Source of the DNA: Oxalobacter sp.
GTDB taxonomy: Bacteria > Pseudomonadota > Gammaproteobacteria > Burkholderiales > Burkholderiaceae_D
NCBI GenBank assembly: GCA_018384065.1
Contig: JAHAYL010000029.1
Coordinates: 1-64,000 of the forward strand
DNA: 64,000 nucleotides
Direction of reading: 5' to 3'
Position 1 is the stretch's first letter; each line of letters opens with the position of its first letter. Of the stretch, positions 44,556 to 52,866 are shown piece by piece. The translations under genes and the position numbers were made by a program. Under the pieces are notes generated by a model. It saw only the letters and a program-made list of their open reading frames with translations, searched no databases and was not told where the DNA came from.

Positions 44556-45323
44556 TTACCCTGTTCTGAAAACATGCCGGTTGGAGCAGACAGGACAGGC
44601 AGGATTCCTGTCGATGCCCAGTTTTGTCCATTCCATGGTCAATGCATCCAGTAACAGGAGTGAGCCGACCAGGGGCTTCCCGATACCACTGACAACCTTG
44701 AGGGCTTCCGCTGCTTGAGCGGTACCAATCAGCCCGACTGCTGGCGCAAAGACGCCGACCTGTGCGGCCTTGATATCTTCAAATGCCATGTCCTCTGGGT
44801 AGAGGCAGGCATAGCAGGGGCTGTTTTCCTGACGTGGGTCATAGACAGACACCTGTCCGTCAAAGGCAACAGCGGCACCGGAAACCAAGGGTTTCCCCAG
44901 TTTCATGCAGACTCGGTTGATTGCTGTACGGATGGCAAAATTATCTGTGCAGTCAAGCACAACATCCACATCCTTGACCAGTTCCGGCAGGGTGTCTTCA
45001 GTCATGCGGGCAGTGACGGTCCTGATATCGATGGTCGGATTGATGCCATAGAGCGTCTGCCTGGCAGATTCCGCTTTGGGCATGCCAACCCGTCCTGTGG
45101 AATGGATGACCTGGCGCTGAAGGTTATGCAGTTCCACTTCATCGTCATCAACGATGGTGATTCTTCCCATACCGCTGGAAGCCAGATAAATGAGTGCGGC
45201 AGAACCCAGACCACCCGCACCAATCACCAGTGCGGATGACTGGGCAATTTTTTCCTGTCCCGTTTCACCAAGGTCCTTCAGCAGGATATGGCGTGAATAG
45301 CGTTTTTTTTGCTCTTCATTCAT
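44556..45323 (-). CDS. moeB: ThiF/MoeB/HesA family adenylyltransferase (E1-like)
   Basis: 255 aa. Activates the C-terminus of a ubiquitin-like sulfur carrier (MoaD or ThiS) by adenylation. EEQKKRYSRHILLKDLGETGQEK, GAGGLGSAALIYLASSGMG (ATP site), DDDEVELHNLQRQVIH and the zinc pairs CYAC and CPVC are intact. It lacks a C-terminal rhodanese domain. The carrier protein gene is not in the window, so MoeB versus ThiF cannot be settled. Start at 45323 (AAAGGATGGG upstream) rather than the ATG 18 bases earlier. It follows ctpA by 20 bases. Confidence 0.9.
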   Translation of the reverse strand: MNEEQKKRYSRHILLKDLGETGQEKIAQSSALVIGAGGLGSAALIYLASSGMGRITIVDDDEVELHNLQRQVIHSTGRVGMPKAESARQTLYGINPTIDIRTVTARMTEDTLPELVKDVDVVLDCTDNFAIRTAINRVCMKLGKPLVSGAAVAFDGQVSVYDPRQENSPCYACLYPEDMAFEDIKAAQVGVFAPAVGLIGTAQAAEALKVVSGIGKPLVGSLLLLDALTMEWTKLGIDRNPACPVCSNRHVFRTG

Positions 45324-45343
45324 AAACCCATCCTTTGCCAAGG

Positions 45344-46762
45344 CTATTTTTTGGTTTCCTTGGTATCCGTCTTATCGGTTTCCGGTTTCTTCTGGGTCTT
45401 GGACAGCTTGACAGGTTTGCCTTTCAGATGGTTGAGTGCCTGCATGAGCTGGAAGTCTTTAGCTGTGCCATACTCAATCGGTTTATAGTTCTTCGCCGTT
45501 TCAAGCAGTTTGCTTTCTTCCTCGGCATCCAGTTCCTTGCTCTTTACTTCGCCTTCATTGCTCAGGTGCTTGTCGAGGTCGGCTTCACGGATACGCAGGT
45601 CATTGATGCCGTTCCCTGTCGCTGTTTCATCAACCAGCAGGTCAGGGACAATGCCTTTTGCCTGGATTGACTCGCCACTTGGTGTGTAGTAACGGGCTGT
45701 GGTCAGTTTCAGTGCCGTGTCTTCCGTCAGCTGGCGGACAGTCTGGACGGAGCCTTTGCCGAATGTCTGGGAGCCCATAATCACTGCGCGCTTATGGTCC
45801 TGCAGTGCGCCTGCGACAATTTCAGAAGCCGATGCTGAACCTGCATTGACGAGGACAACCATCGGTACTTTCTTGATGGCTGCCGGCAGTTTCGCCAAAG
45901 GATCCTGGGAGATGCGGGGGGTATAGTATTCAGGACGGGCATAGAACTCGGCCTTGGATTCCGGCAACTGCCCATTGGTGGAAACAACGAGGGCTTCCGG
46001 TGGCAGGAAAGCGGAGGCAACACCGATTGCGCCTGGCAGGACACCACCAGGGTCGTTCCTCAGGTCAAGCACAATGCCTTTGATATGTGGGTTCTTTGCA
46101 TAAAGTTTCCTGATATGTTCTGCCATGTCCTCGACAGTAGGATCTTGGAACTGGACGATACGCAGCCAGATATAGCCAGGTTCAATCATCTTGGATTTGA
46201 CGCTCCTGACGGTAATCATGTCACGGGTCAGTGTCAGGACGATGGGACGTAGCACGCCTTTACGGGTGATGGTCAGTGTAATCTTTGTGCCGGGGTCCCC
46301 ACGCATTTTCTTGACGGCTTGGGTCAGGGTCATCCCTTTGACTGGGGCGCTGTCGAGTTTCGTAATCAGGTCGCCTGGACGGATGCCTGCTTTATAGGCA
46401 GGGGTATCTTCAATCGGGGAGATGACTTTGACAAGACCGTCTTCCATGCCGACTTCCATGCCAAGACCACCGAATTTCCCGGAAGTCCCTTCTTTCAGTT
46501 CCTGGAGTTCTTTCTTATCCAGATAGGATGAATGCGGGTCAAGCGAGGAAACCATGCCGGCAATGGCTTCTTTCAGCAGTTTCCGGTCATCGATAGGCTC
46601 GACATAATCTGACTTGATCATCCCAAAAATATCCGAGAGCTGCCGGAGTTCTTCAACGGGCAGGTTGGAAGGCTGTTTCTGTGCCATGGCAGTGCCAAAA
46701 GCACCGACAATGATGCCAACAGCGAAAATCAGGAAATTCCGTAGTTTGTTCCCCATGTTCAA
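45344..46762 (-). CDS. ctpA: S41 carboxyl-terminal processing protease
   Basis: 472-aa periplasmic serine protease. An N-terminal hydrophobic segment (FLIFAVGIIVGAFGTAMA) exports or anchors it. A PDZ domain (VISPIEDTPAYKAGIRPGDLITKLD) precedes the catalytic core with Ser in NAGSASASEI and Lys in SQTFGKGSVQT. The C-terminus is Lys/Thr-rich and ends TKETKK. CtpA enzymes trim cell-wall hydrolases and other envelope proteins. Middle gene of a gpmA-ctpA-moeB row on the minus strand; a 113-base gap separates it from gpmA. The start could also be the second Met two codons in. Confidence 0.95.
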   Translation of the reverse strand: MNMGNKLRNFLIFAVGIIVGAFGTAMAQKQPSNLPVEELRQLSDIFGMIKSDYVEPIDDRKLLKEAIAGMVSSLDPHSSYLDKKELQELKEGTSGKFGGLGMEVGMEDGLVKVISPIEDTPAYKAGIRPGDLITKLDSAPVKGMTLTQAVKKMRGDPGTKITLTITRKGVLRPIVLTLTRDMITVRSVKSKMIEPGYIWLRIVQFQDPTVEDMAEHIRKLYAKNPHIKGIVLDLRNDPGGVLPGAIGVASAFLPPEALVVSTNGQLPESKAEFYARPEYYTPRISQDPLAKLPAAIKKVPMVVLVNAGSASASEIVAGALQDHKRAVIMGSQTFGKGSVQTVRQLTEDTALKLTTARYYTPSGESIQAKGIVPDLLVDETATGNGINDLRIREADLDKHLSNEGEVKSKELDAEEESKLLETAKNYKPIEYGTAKDFQLMQALNHLKGKPVKLSKTQKKPETDKTDTKETKK

Positions 46763-46875
46763 GTCACCTATCTAAATCTGTACCACACAATCCTGTCAGG
46801 ATAGTGCGGAAAATTATACCCCTCCGTTTCAGGAACACAGCAGGCTCAATGCAGACCTGCCGCCTGTCTGGGCGG

Positions 46876-47625
46876 TCAGTTGTTGGAGCTGCCCTGCAGG
46901 ATGACGGCTTTGGTGGCTGCCGCAATCTTTTCTGGGTCACCAAGGTAGTAGTGGCGGATTGGTTTCAGGTTGCCGTCAAGTTCATAAACCAAAGGCTGCC
47001 CTGTCGGGATATTAAGCAAAGCAATGTCTTTGTCATTGATGCCATCCAATTCCTTGATAAGGGCACGCAGGCTGTTACCGTGCGCGGCAATCAGGATGGT
47101 CTTGTCTTTATGCAGTTGAGGAACGATGACCTCATCCCAGAAGCCCTTCACCCTTGCAACAGTATCCTTAAGGCTTTCAGTCAATGGAATCTGGTCTTTC
47201 TTCAGCCCTGCATAGGCAGGATTTGAGTACGAAGTACGGGAATCATCTTCTGGCAGGGGATCGGCCGCTGTTTCGTAGCTTCTGCGCAACAGATGGACCT
47301 GGTGTTCTCCCAGCTTTCTGGCAGTCTCAGCCTTGTTCAGCCCTTGCAAAGCACCGTAGTGACGTTCATTCAGGCGCCAGTCACAGACTGTCGGTGTCCA
47401 CATGGCATCCATTTCATCCAGGACAATCCACAGGGTCCGGATAGCCCTTTTCAAGACAGAGGTATAGGCGATATCAAACCGGAAGCCGGCTTCGCGCAGG
47501 ATGCTGCCTGCCATTGCCGCTTCCTGCCGTCCTTTTTCAGTCAGGTCAACATCAGTCCAGCCAGTAAAGCGGTTTTCAAAGTTCCAAGTGGACTGCCCAT
47601 GGCGCATGAAAACGATTTTATGCAT
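46876..47625 (-). CDS. gpmA: 2,3-bisphosphoglycerate-dependent phosphoglycerate mutase
   Basis: Interconverts 3- and 2-phosphoglycerate. 249 aa. The phospho-His is His9 in [17 protein letters not shown], and [14 protein letters not shown] and [17 protein letters not shown] are conserved blocks. It shares a 99-base divergent promoter region with the rhodanese-grxC-secB-gpsA unit, a common arrangement in Burkholderiales. Confidence 0.98.
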   Translation of the reverse strand: MHKIVFMRHGQSTWNFENRFTGWTDVDLTEKGRQEAAMAGSILREAGFRFDIAYTSVLKRAIRTLWIVLDEMDAMWTPTVCDWRLNERHYGALQGLNKAETARKLGEHQVHLLRRSYETAADPLPEDDSRTSYSNPAYAGLKKDQIPLTESLKDTVARVKGFWDEVIVPQLHKDKTILIAAHGNSLRALIKELDGINDKDIALLNIPTGQPLVYELDGNLKPIRHYYLGDPEKIAAATKAVILQGSSNN

Positions 47626-47677
47626 GATTGAAATGAAGAGAAGATAAGTTATCCCGATGTTCGAAGCCTTTCTATTT

Positions 47678-47683
47678 TATAAT
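47678..47683 (+). promoter_or_regulatory. -10 box for the rhodanese-grxC-secB-gpsA unit
   Basis: A consensus TATAAT, 42 bases before the GTG start of the rhodanese gene. The -35 region is weak. Confidence 0.45.
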
Positions 47684-47724
47684 GTATTCCGTTTTTAATC
47701 TTTGACTTTAGGCAGGTTAGTCCC

Positions 47725-48126
47725 GTGAATTTCATCAGAGACAACATTTTTCTTATCGGTGTTGCAGCTTATTGTATCGGCGCCTTGATTTGGCCTTACA
47801 TCCGTACGACCGCAAAAGTGAACAATTCTGAGGCAACAACCCTCATCAACAAAGGGAAGACCACCATCCTTGATATCCGTACCAGGAAAGAATATCAGTC
47901 CGGGCATCTGCTGAATGCCGTGTCCATGCCTTTCCTGAGCCTGAAGGATCAGTTGGGACAGCTTGAGGAATCCTTCAAGAAGCAGCCGGTCCTGTTGATT
48001 GACCATGAAGGCAAGGATTCTGCTGCTGCTGCAAAAATCCTGAAAGAAAATGGATTCACCAAAATCAACATCTTGAAAGGCGGTATGGCATCGTGGACCA
48101 AGGAAGGCCTGCCTACCACCAAATGA
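47725..48126 (+). CDS. yibN: Membrane-anchored rhodanese-like protein (YibN type)
   Basis: 133 aa, GTG start. One N-terminal membrane helix (NIFLIGVAAYCIGALIWPYI) precedes a rhodanese domain (TTILDIRTRKEYQSGHLLNAVSMPF, then ILKGGMASWTKEGLP). The active-site loop, normally C-x-x-G-x-(R/D)-S, reads DHEGKDS: the catalytic Cys is Asp, so sulfurtransfer is unlikely. The domain probably binds a partner instead. First gene of the unit with grxC (13 bases later), secB and gpsA, the same order as in enterobacteria and Burkholderiales, where YibN is linked with protein export. Confidence 0.88.
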   Translation: MNFIRDNIFLIGVAAYCIGALIWPYIRTTAKVNNSEATTLINKGKTTILDIRTRKEYQSGHLLNAVSMPFLSLKDQLGQLEESFKKQPVLLIDHEGKDSAAAAKILKENGFTKINILKGGMASWTKEGLPTTK

Positions 48127-48139
48127 CCATCAGGCGGAA

Positions 48140-48403
48140 ATGACAGCGAAAGTTACCATGTACAGCACCACGGCCTGCCCATATTGCAGGCTGGCAGAAC
48201 GGCTGCTTGCGGCACGTGGTGTGGAACACATTGAGAAAATCCTGATTGATGGCAATGAGGAATTGCGTACGGAGATGATTGGGAAAACCAACCGCCGTAC
48301 CGTTCCGCAGATTTTTATCGGTGATACGCATGTTGGCGGCTTTGATGACCTTTCTGCCTTGGATAAGGCAGGCGGCCTGATGCCTCTGCTGCGGTCGGCC
48401 TGA
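48140..48403 (+). CDS. grxC: Glutaredoxin 3
   Basis: 87-aa glutathione-dependent disulfide reductase. Active site CPYC at residues 13-16, cis-Pro in TVPQIFIGD and GGFDDL for glutathione binding. The complete glutathione pathway (gshA, gshB) is also in this window. Confidence 0.97.
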   Translation: MTAKVTMYSTTACPYCRLAERLLAARGVEHIEKILIDGNEELRTEMIGKTNRRTVPQIFIGDTHVGGFDDLSALDKAGGLMPLLRSA

Positions 48404-48432
48404 TTTCCCCGTTCAGTTATGGAGTGACAATT

Positions 48433-48900
48433 ATGACAGAAGAAGTTAAACAGCCTGTTTTCCAGATCCAGAGTGTCTATCTGAAAGACCTTTCCCTTGA
48501 ACAGCCTAATTCCCCGCAGATTTTCCTGGAAAAAGAAGCACCTGGTTTCGAAGTTGCCATCAATGTCAGTTACAACGAATTGGGCAACAATTTTTATGAA
48601 ACATCTGTGACGGCGACAGTGACGGCAAAAGTCGGTGAAAAGGTTGCTTATCTGGTTGAGGGAAAACAGTGCGGGATTTTCAATATCCAAGGTATCCCTG
48701 CAGAAGCAATGGATTCCGTCCTTGGCATCAACTGCCCGACAATCATCTACCCTTACCTGCGGGCAAATATCGCTGACACCATCACCAAGGCAGGTTTCCC
48801 GCCCATCCATCTGGCTGAAATCAATTTTGAAGCACATTACCGGGAACGTATGCAGGAAAAGGCGGCCAAGGCAGAAGAAGCGCCTGCCGCTGTCCAATAA
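48433..48900 (+). CDS. secB: Protein-export chaperone SecB
   Basis: 155 aa. Tetrameric chaperone that keeps exported precursors unfolded and hands them to Sec[38 protein letters not shown]-like beta strands and [33 protein letters not shown] are hallmark blocks. The C-terminus is Ala/Glu-rich. ATG 48433 has GGAG at 48421; a GTG three codons earlier is less likely. Confidence 0.98.
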   Translation: MTEEVKQPVFQIQSVYLKDLSLEQPNSPQIFLEKEAPGFEVAINVSYNELGNNFYETSVTATVTAKVGEKVAYLVEGKQCGIFNIQGIPAEAMDSVLGINCPTIIYPYLRANIADTITKAGFPPIHLAEINFEAHYRERMQEKAAKAEEAPAAVQ

Positions 48901-48920
48901 TCTGAGGCTTGCCAGGGAAA

Positions 48921-49943
48921 ATGAATATTGCGATTCTTGGTGCCGGTGCCTGGGGGACAGCCATGGCTGTCAGCTTGGCAGCCCGCCATCGGGTTCTGCT
49001 TTGGGGGCGTGAGACGGAACAGGTCCTTGAGGCGGAGAAGGCCCGTGTAAACAACATGGGATTGCCTGGCGTGAAGCTGCCTGATGCCCTGCATCTGACG
49101 GCACATTTTGACCAGGCAGCCAATCATGGCGCAGGTTCTACAGGGTTGGTGATTGTGGCGACATCTGTTGCTGGGTTGCGCCCAGTGCTCAGCCAGCTCA
49201 GGGACTATCCTGTCAGGAATGTCATCTGGCTTTGCAAAGGGTTTGAACGGGATACCGGTTTATTGCCAAACCAGGTCGCAGAAGAAGTCATCAACGGCAA
49301 GGATATCCATGTCGGTGTGCTGTCAGGTCCCTCTTTTGCCCAGGAAGTGGCGGCAGGATTGCCTTGCGCATTGACCATCGCCTCCCAGTCTGAAGTCTTA
49401 CGGGGTATTGTCGTCGGTGCGATGAATGCGGGCATGATGCGTATCTATTCCAGTGATGATGTCGTTGGCGTGGAAGTCGGCGGTGCCTTGAAGAACATCC
49501 TCGCTGTCGCAACAGGGATTGCTGATGGCATGTCGATGGGGCTGAACGCCCGGGCGGCATTGATGACCCGGGGTCTGGCGGAAATAACACGGATGGGGAT
49601 TGCCTTGGGCGGCAGGCTGGAAACTTTCATGGGTCTGACGGGTGTAGGTGACCTGGTCTTGACATGCACAGGCGACCTGTCGCGTAACCGGCGTGTTGGT
49701 TTGGGACTGGCAAAAGGCAAGACATTGAAAGAAGTGGTTGCTGAATTGGGACATGTGGCTGAAGGGGTCAATTGTGCACATACGGTCCGTGAGCTTGCCC
49801 AGAAAATGGGTGTGGAGATGCCATTGACTTTTGCTGTCGCCAGTGTGCTGTTTGATGGTGTTTCCATCAAAGATGCGGTTGCACAGCTGATGTCACGCCA
49901 TGTCCGTGATGAAAACGATGTGCTTTACCGGCAGACGCTGTAA
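48921..49943 (+). CDS. gpsA: NAD(P)H-dependent glycerol-3-phosphate dehydrogenase
   Basis: 340 aa. Makes sn-glycerol 3-phosphate from DHAP for phospholipids. The nucleotide site is GAGAWGT (7-13), and the catalytic Lys lies in the block EVGGALKNILAVATGIADGM; LTGVGDLVLTCTGDLSRNRRVG is conserved. Start is ATG 48921 after CAGGGA. Last gene of the unit; a hairpin follows. Confidence 0.97.
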   Translation: MNIAILGAGAWGTAMAVSLAARHRVLLWGRETEQVLEAEKARVNNMGLPGVKLPDALHLTAHFDQAANHGAGSTGLVIVATSVAGLRPVLSQLRDYPVRNVIWLCKGFERDTGLLPNQVAEEVINGKDIHVGVLSGPSFAQEVAAGLPCALTIASQSEVLRGIVVGAMNAGMMRIYSSDDVVGVEVGGALKNILAVATGIADGMSMGLNARAALMTRGLAEITRMGIALGGRLETFMGLTGVGDLVLTCTGDLSRNRRVGLGLAKGKTLKEVVAELGHVAEGVNCAHTVRELAQKMGVEMPLTFAVASVLFDGVSIKDAVAQLMSRHVRDENDVLYRQTL

Positions 49944-49969
49944 CTTGGGGGAAGTTTTAAAAATACACT

Positions 49970-49998
49970 TGGGCATGTCTGCCTGTCAGGCATGCCCA
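49970..49998. terminator. Hairpin between converging gpsA and glnE
   Basis: TGGGCATG (49970-49977) pairs with CATGCCCA (49991-49998), with GCCTGTCAGGC nested inside. On the minus strand it is followed after a few bases by ATTTTT, so it probably serves glnE best. Confidence 0.6.
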
Positions 49999-50001
49999 GA
50001 T

Positions 50002-52746
50002 TCATGAGGTGTATTCTTTTCCGAAGACTTCTTTCCAGAGCTTCTTGACTTCTTCCGCTTCTCCTTCGACAGAGCCCAAGGCGATTTTTGCTTCGCTGGC
50101 TCCCTGCATCCGGATTTCATGCTGCAACCGTCTGAAATGCCGGTAGATGGCAGCAACCGTTTCGCCAGAAACCTGGGTGAACAGACCCAGTTTCTCGCAC
50201 ATCCTGAGCAGGGCGATATTGCCCAGGTTGCCCGTGAGTTCCGGGTATCTGACTGCGTGTTCAAGCACCAGGTACTGGACGATGAATTCAATGTCCATCA
50301 TGCCTCCGGCATCATGCTTGATGTCAAAAAGGGCTGACCGGTTTGGATGGGCATCGAAAATGCGTTTACGCATTTTTATGACTTCGGTTTTCAATTTCTC
50401 CGGATCCCGTTCCTGGCGCAGGATCCTGTTCCGTAAAGCTTCAAACCGTTCACCGATGGAAGCGTCGCCACAGCAGAAGCGGGCACGGGTCAGGGCTTGG
50501 TGTTCCCAAGGCCAGGCAGATTTTTCCTGATAACGCTCGAAGGAATCAAAACTGGAAACGAGCAACCCACTGGCACCGTCTGGACGCAAGGCAATGTCAA
50601 TGTCGAACAGTGTGCCAGCGGATGTCGGGCTGGTCATCCAAGTAATGAACCGCTGGGCCAGACGGGCATACAGCATGGGAGCCTGTTGGTCGTCGTCGTC
50701 ATAAAGGAAAATGATATCGAGGTCAGAAGCATAGCCGAGTTCTTTCCCGCCAAGTTTCCCGTAGGCGATAATGGCGAACCGAGGTTTTTCCCGGTGGCGC
50801 TTGGACATGGAAAGCCAGACTTCACGCAATGTGGCTTCCGCCATGATATCAGCGAGGCGGGAGAGGTCATCCGCCAGTTCTTCCACAGTCAGTTCCCCGC
50901 TAAGGTCCTGTGCCAGTAGCCGGAACTGCTGGGCATGATGGGCTTCCCGAAGGGTATCCATCAATTGTTCCGTATCGCCACGTTGGGGTTCCAGTTGGGC
51001 GTTGAGGTCTTGGGTGAAGGCATCCCAATCAGGACGTTCCATCAGGGTCCGGGCATCAAGCAGTTCGTCCAGCAGGATAGGATGGCGGGTCAGGTACTGT
51101 GCCGCCCAGTCGCTGGTGTCAAGCATATGCATCAGCCGGGATGTCGCAACCGGATATTCTGTCAGCAGGGACAGGTAAGAAGTCCTTCTTGCAATGCTTT
51201 CCAGGAAATCAAGCAGCCGTCCCAGCGTAACCAAGGGTCTATGTGCATATTCAAGGATGCCTGACAGCACGGAATTGATCAGGGCTGTCATCCTGTCGCT
51301 GTTGGTGTCGGACAATGCTTGGATGCGGTGGGATTTCCAGAAAGCCTGAAGGCGCTTGGCAGCGGCCTCCGCTTCAGGGAAGCCCATGGATTCAAATTTT
51401 GCCTGCAGGATATTCAGTTGGTCTTCATCACTCTGGCTGGAAATCAATGGCGGAATGACCATTTCATCTGGATCCTGAGGTTCTGATTTCTCTCCAAAGA
51501 TGGCATCGAACTGTTCGGAGACGAAGTCGCGGTGTGCCTTGAGGGTCTCCATCAACGCTGTTTCGGAGGACATCCCCGATGCCTTGGCGATGATAAGGCG
51601 GTCGTCCGCATTGTTGGGCAGGGAATGGCTCTGCGCATCCTCTAAGTATTGGATGCGGTGTTCAATGTTGCGGAGGAAAGTATAGGACTCCAACAGGTGG
51701 TTGACGGTCTCCTCTTCCATCAACCGTTTCTCAGCAAGGATGCGCAGGATGTTCCGGGTGGACTTGTCCTGGAGGACGGGTTCCCTGCCTCCCCGGATGA
51801 GCTGGAACATCTGGGCAAGGAACTCGATTTCACGGATACCGCCGCGGCCAAGCTTTACGTCATTGCTGTGTTCCGGGTGCATCCTTTCCCGGCGGATGAC
51901 ATCGGCACGAATCTGCTGGTGCAGGTTCCGGATGGATTCGATGACCCCGAAATCAAGATACTTCCTGTAGATGAAAGGGAAAACAAAGGACTGCAAGGCA
52001 GCGATGTCTTCGGGATTGCCGGTGACAGCGCGTGCCTTGATCCATGCATAGCGTTCCCATTCACGTCCCTGTACGATGAAATACTGCTCAAGCATACTGA
52101 AGCTGGCAGCGAGTGGTCCAGAGTTTCCATTGGGCCGTAAAGCCATATCCACACGGAAAATGAAACCATCTTCAGCAATCTCGGAAATGGCGGCAATGAG
52201 GCGCCTGCCCAGGCGGATGAAAAATTCCTGATTCGACAACAGGCGTTGGCGTCCTTCATGGGTTGGAACCGTTTCCCCGTTTTCCGGATAAACAAAGATA
52301 AGGTCGATATCGGATGAGACATTGAGTTCACGTCCCCCGAGCTTTCCCATACCCAGTACAATCAGTTCCTGCTGTCTGCCTGACTGTGCACCGACTGGCA
52401 TACCGTGGGCATCCATCATCTCTTGATACAGGATACCAAGCAGTGTCTGGATGGTGAATTCTGCAAACAGTGTCATGGTTTCCACGACTTCTGACAGGTC
52501 TGCTTTCCCAGAAATATCCCGGTTGATGATGGCGCAGATAATCAGGTTGCGCAGCCTGCGCATCGCCCGTTGCAAGGGATGACCGACATCGGTTTCCTGT
52601 TTGAGCAGGGCAGTGAAATCCGTTTCCGTCAAAGGCTTTTGGATAATGGCATCCAGTTGCTGCTGGCGTTTTTCCCGGTCTCCATTCAGCCAGTTCCGGT
52701 AAAAACGAGAAGCCTGTTCCGGGGGAATCAATGACGGACTGTTCAT
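50002..52746 (-). CDS. glnE: Bifunctional glutamine synthetase adenylyltransferase / adenylyl-removing enzyme
   Basis: 914 aa. Controls glutamine synthetase by adding or removing AMP in response to PII and glutamine. Two nucleotidyltransferase domains are visible: GMGKLGGRELNVSSDIDLIFVYPE (N-terminal, de-adenylylation) and AYGKLGGKELGYASDLDIIFLYDDDD (C-terminal, adenylylation), each followed by its helical GlnD-PII-uridylyltransferase-like region. Length is close to the family norm. Single gene, divergent from yhdP. The PII gene glnK is not in the window. Confidence 0.97.
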   Translation of the reverse strand: MNSPSLIPPEQASRFYRNWLNGDREKRQQQLDAIIQKPLTETDFTALLKQETDVGHPLQRAMRRLRNLIICAIINRDISGKADLSEVVETMTLFAEFTIQTLLGILYQEMMDAHGMPVGAQSGRQQELIVLGMGKLGGRELNVSSDIDLIFVYPENGETVPTHEGRQRLLSNQEFFIRLGRRLIAAISEIAEDGFIFRVDMALRPNGNSGPLAASFSMLEQYFIVQGREWERYAWIKARAVTGNPEDIAALQSFVFPFIYRKYLDFGVIESIRNLHQQIRADVIRRERMHPEHSNDVKLGRGGIREIEFLAQMFQLIRGGREPVLQDKSTRNILRILAEKRLMEEETVNHLLESYTFLRNIEHRIQYLEDAQSHSLPNNADDRLIIAKASGMSSETALMETLKAHRDFVSEQFDAIFGEKSEPQDPDEMVIPPLISSQSDEDQLNILQAKFESMGFPEAEAAAKRLQAFWKSHRIQALSDTNSDRMTALINSVLSGILEYAHRPLVTLGRLLDFLESIARRTSYLSLLTEYPVATSRLMHMLDTSDWAAQYLTRHPILLDELLDARTLMERPDWDAFTQDLNAQLEPQRGDTEQLMDTLREAHHAQQFRLLAQDLSGELTVEELADDLSRLADIMAEATLREVWLSMSKRHREKPRFAIIAYGKLGGKELGYASDLDIIFLYDDDDQQAPMLYARLAQRFITWMTSPTSAGTLFDIDIALRPDGASGLLVSSFDSFERYQEKSAWPWEHQALTRARFCCGDASIGERFEALRNRILRQERDPEKLKTEVIKMRKRIFDAHPNRSALFDIKHDAGGMMDIEFIVQYLVLEHAVRYPELTGNLGNIALLRMCEKLGLFTQVSGETVAAIYRHFRRLQHEIRMQGASEAKIALGSVEGEAEEVKKLWKEVFGKEYTS

Positions 52747-52866
52747 GTTGTAAGCAAGCGTAACGGTTGTTTTTTACAAGCATAGCAGATGCTATTCTTT
52801 CAGGCGGTTAAAAAATCAGCCAACACTATGGTATTTTACGACCTGTAAACCGCTTGAAAATTGGTG

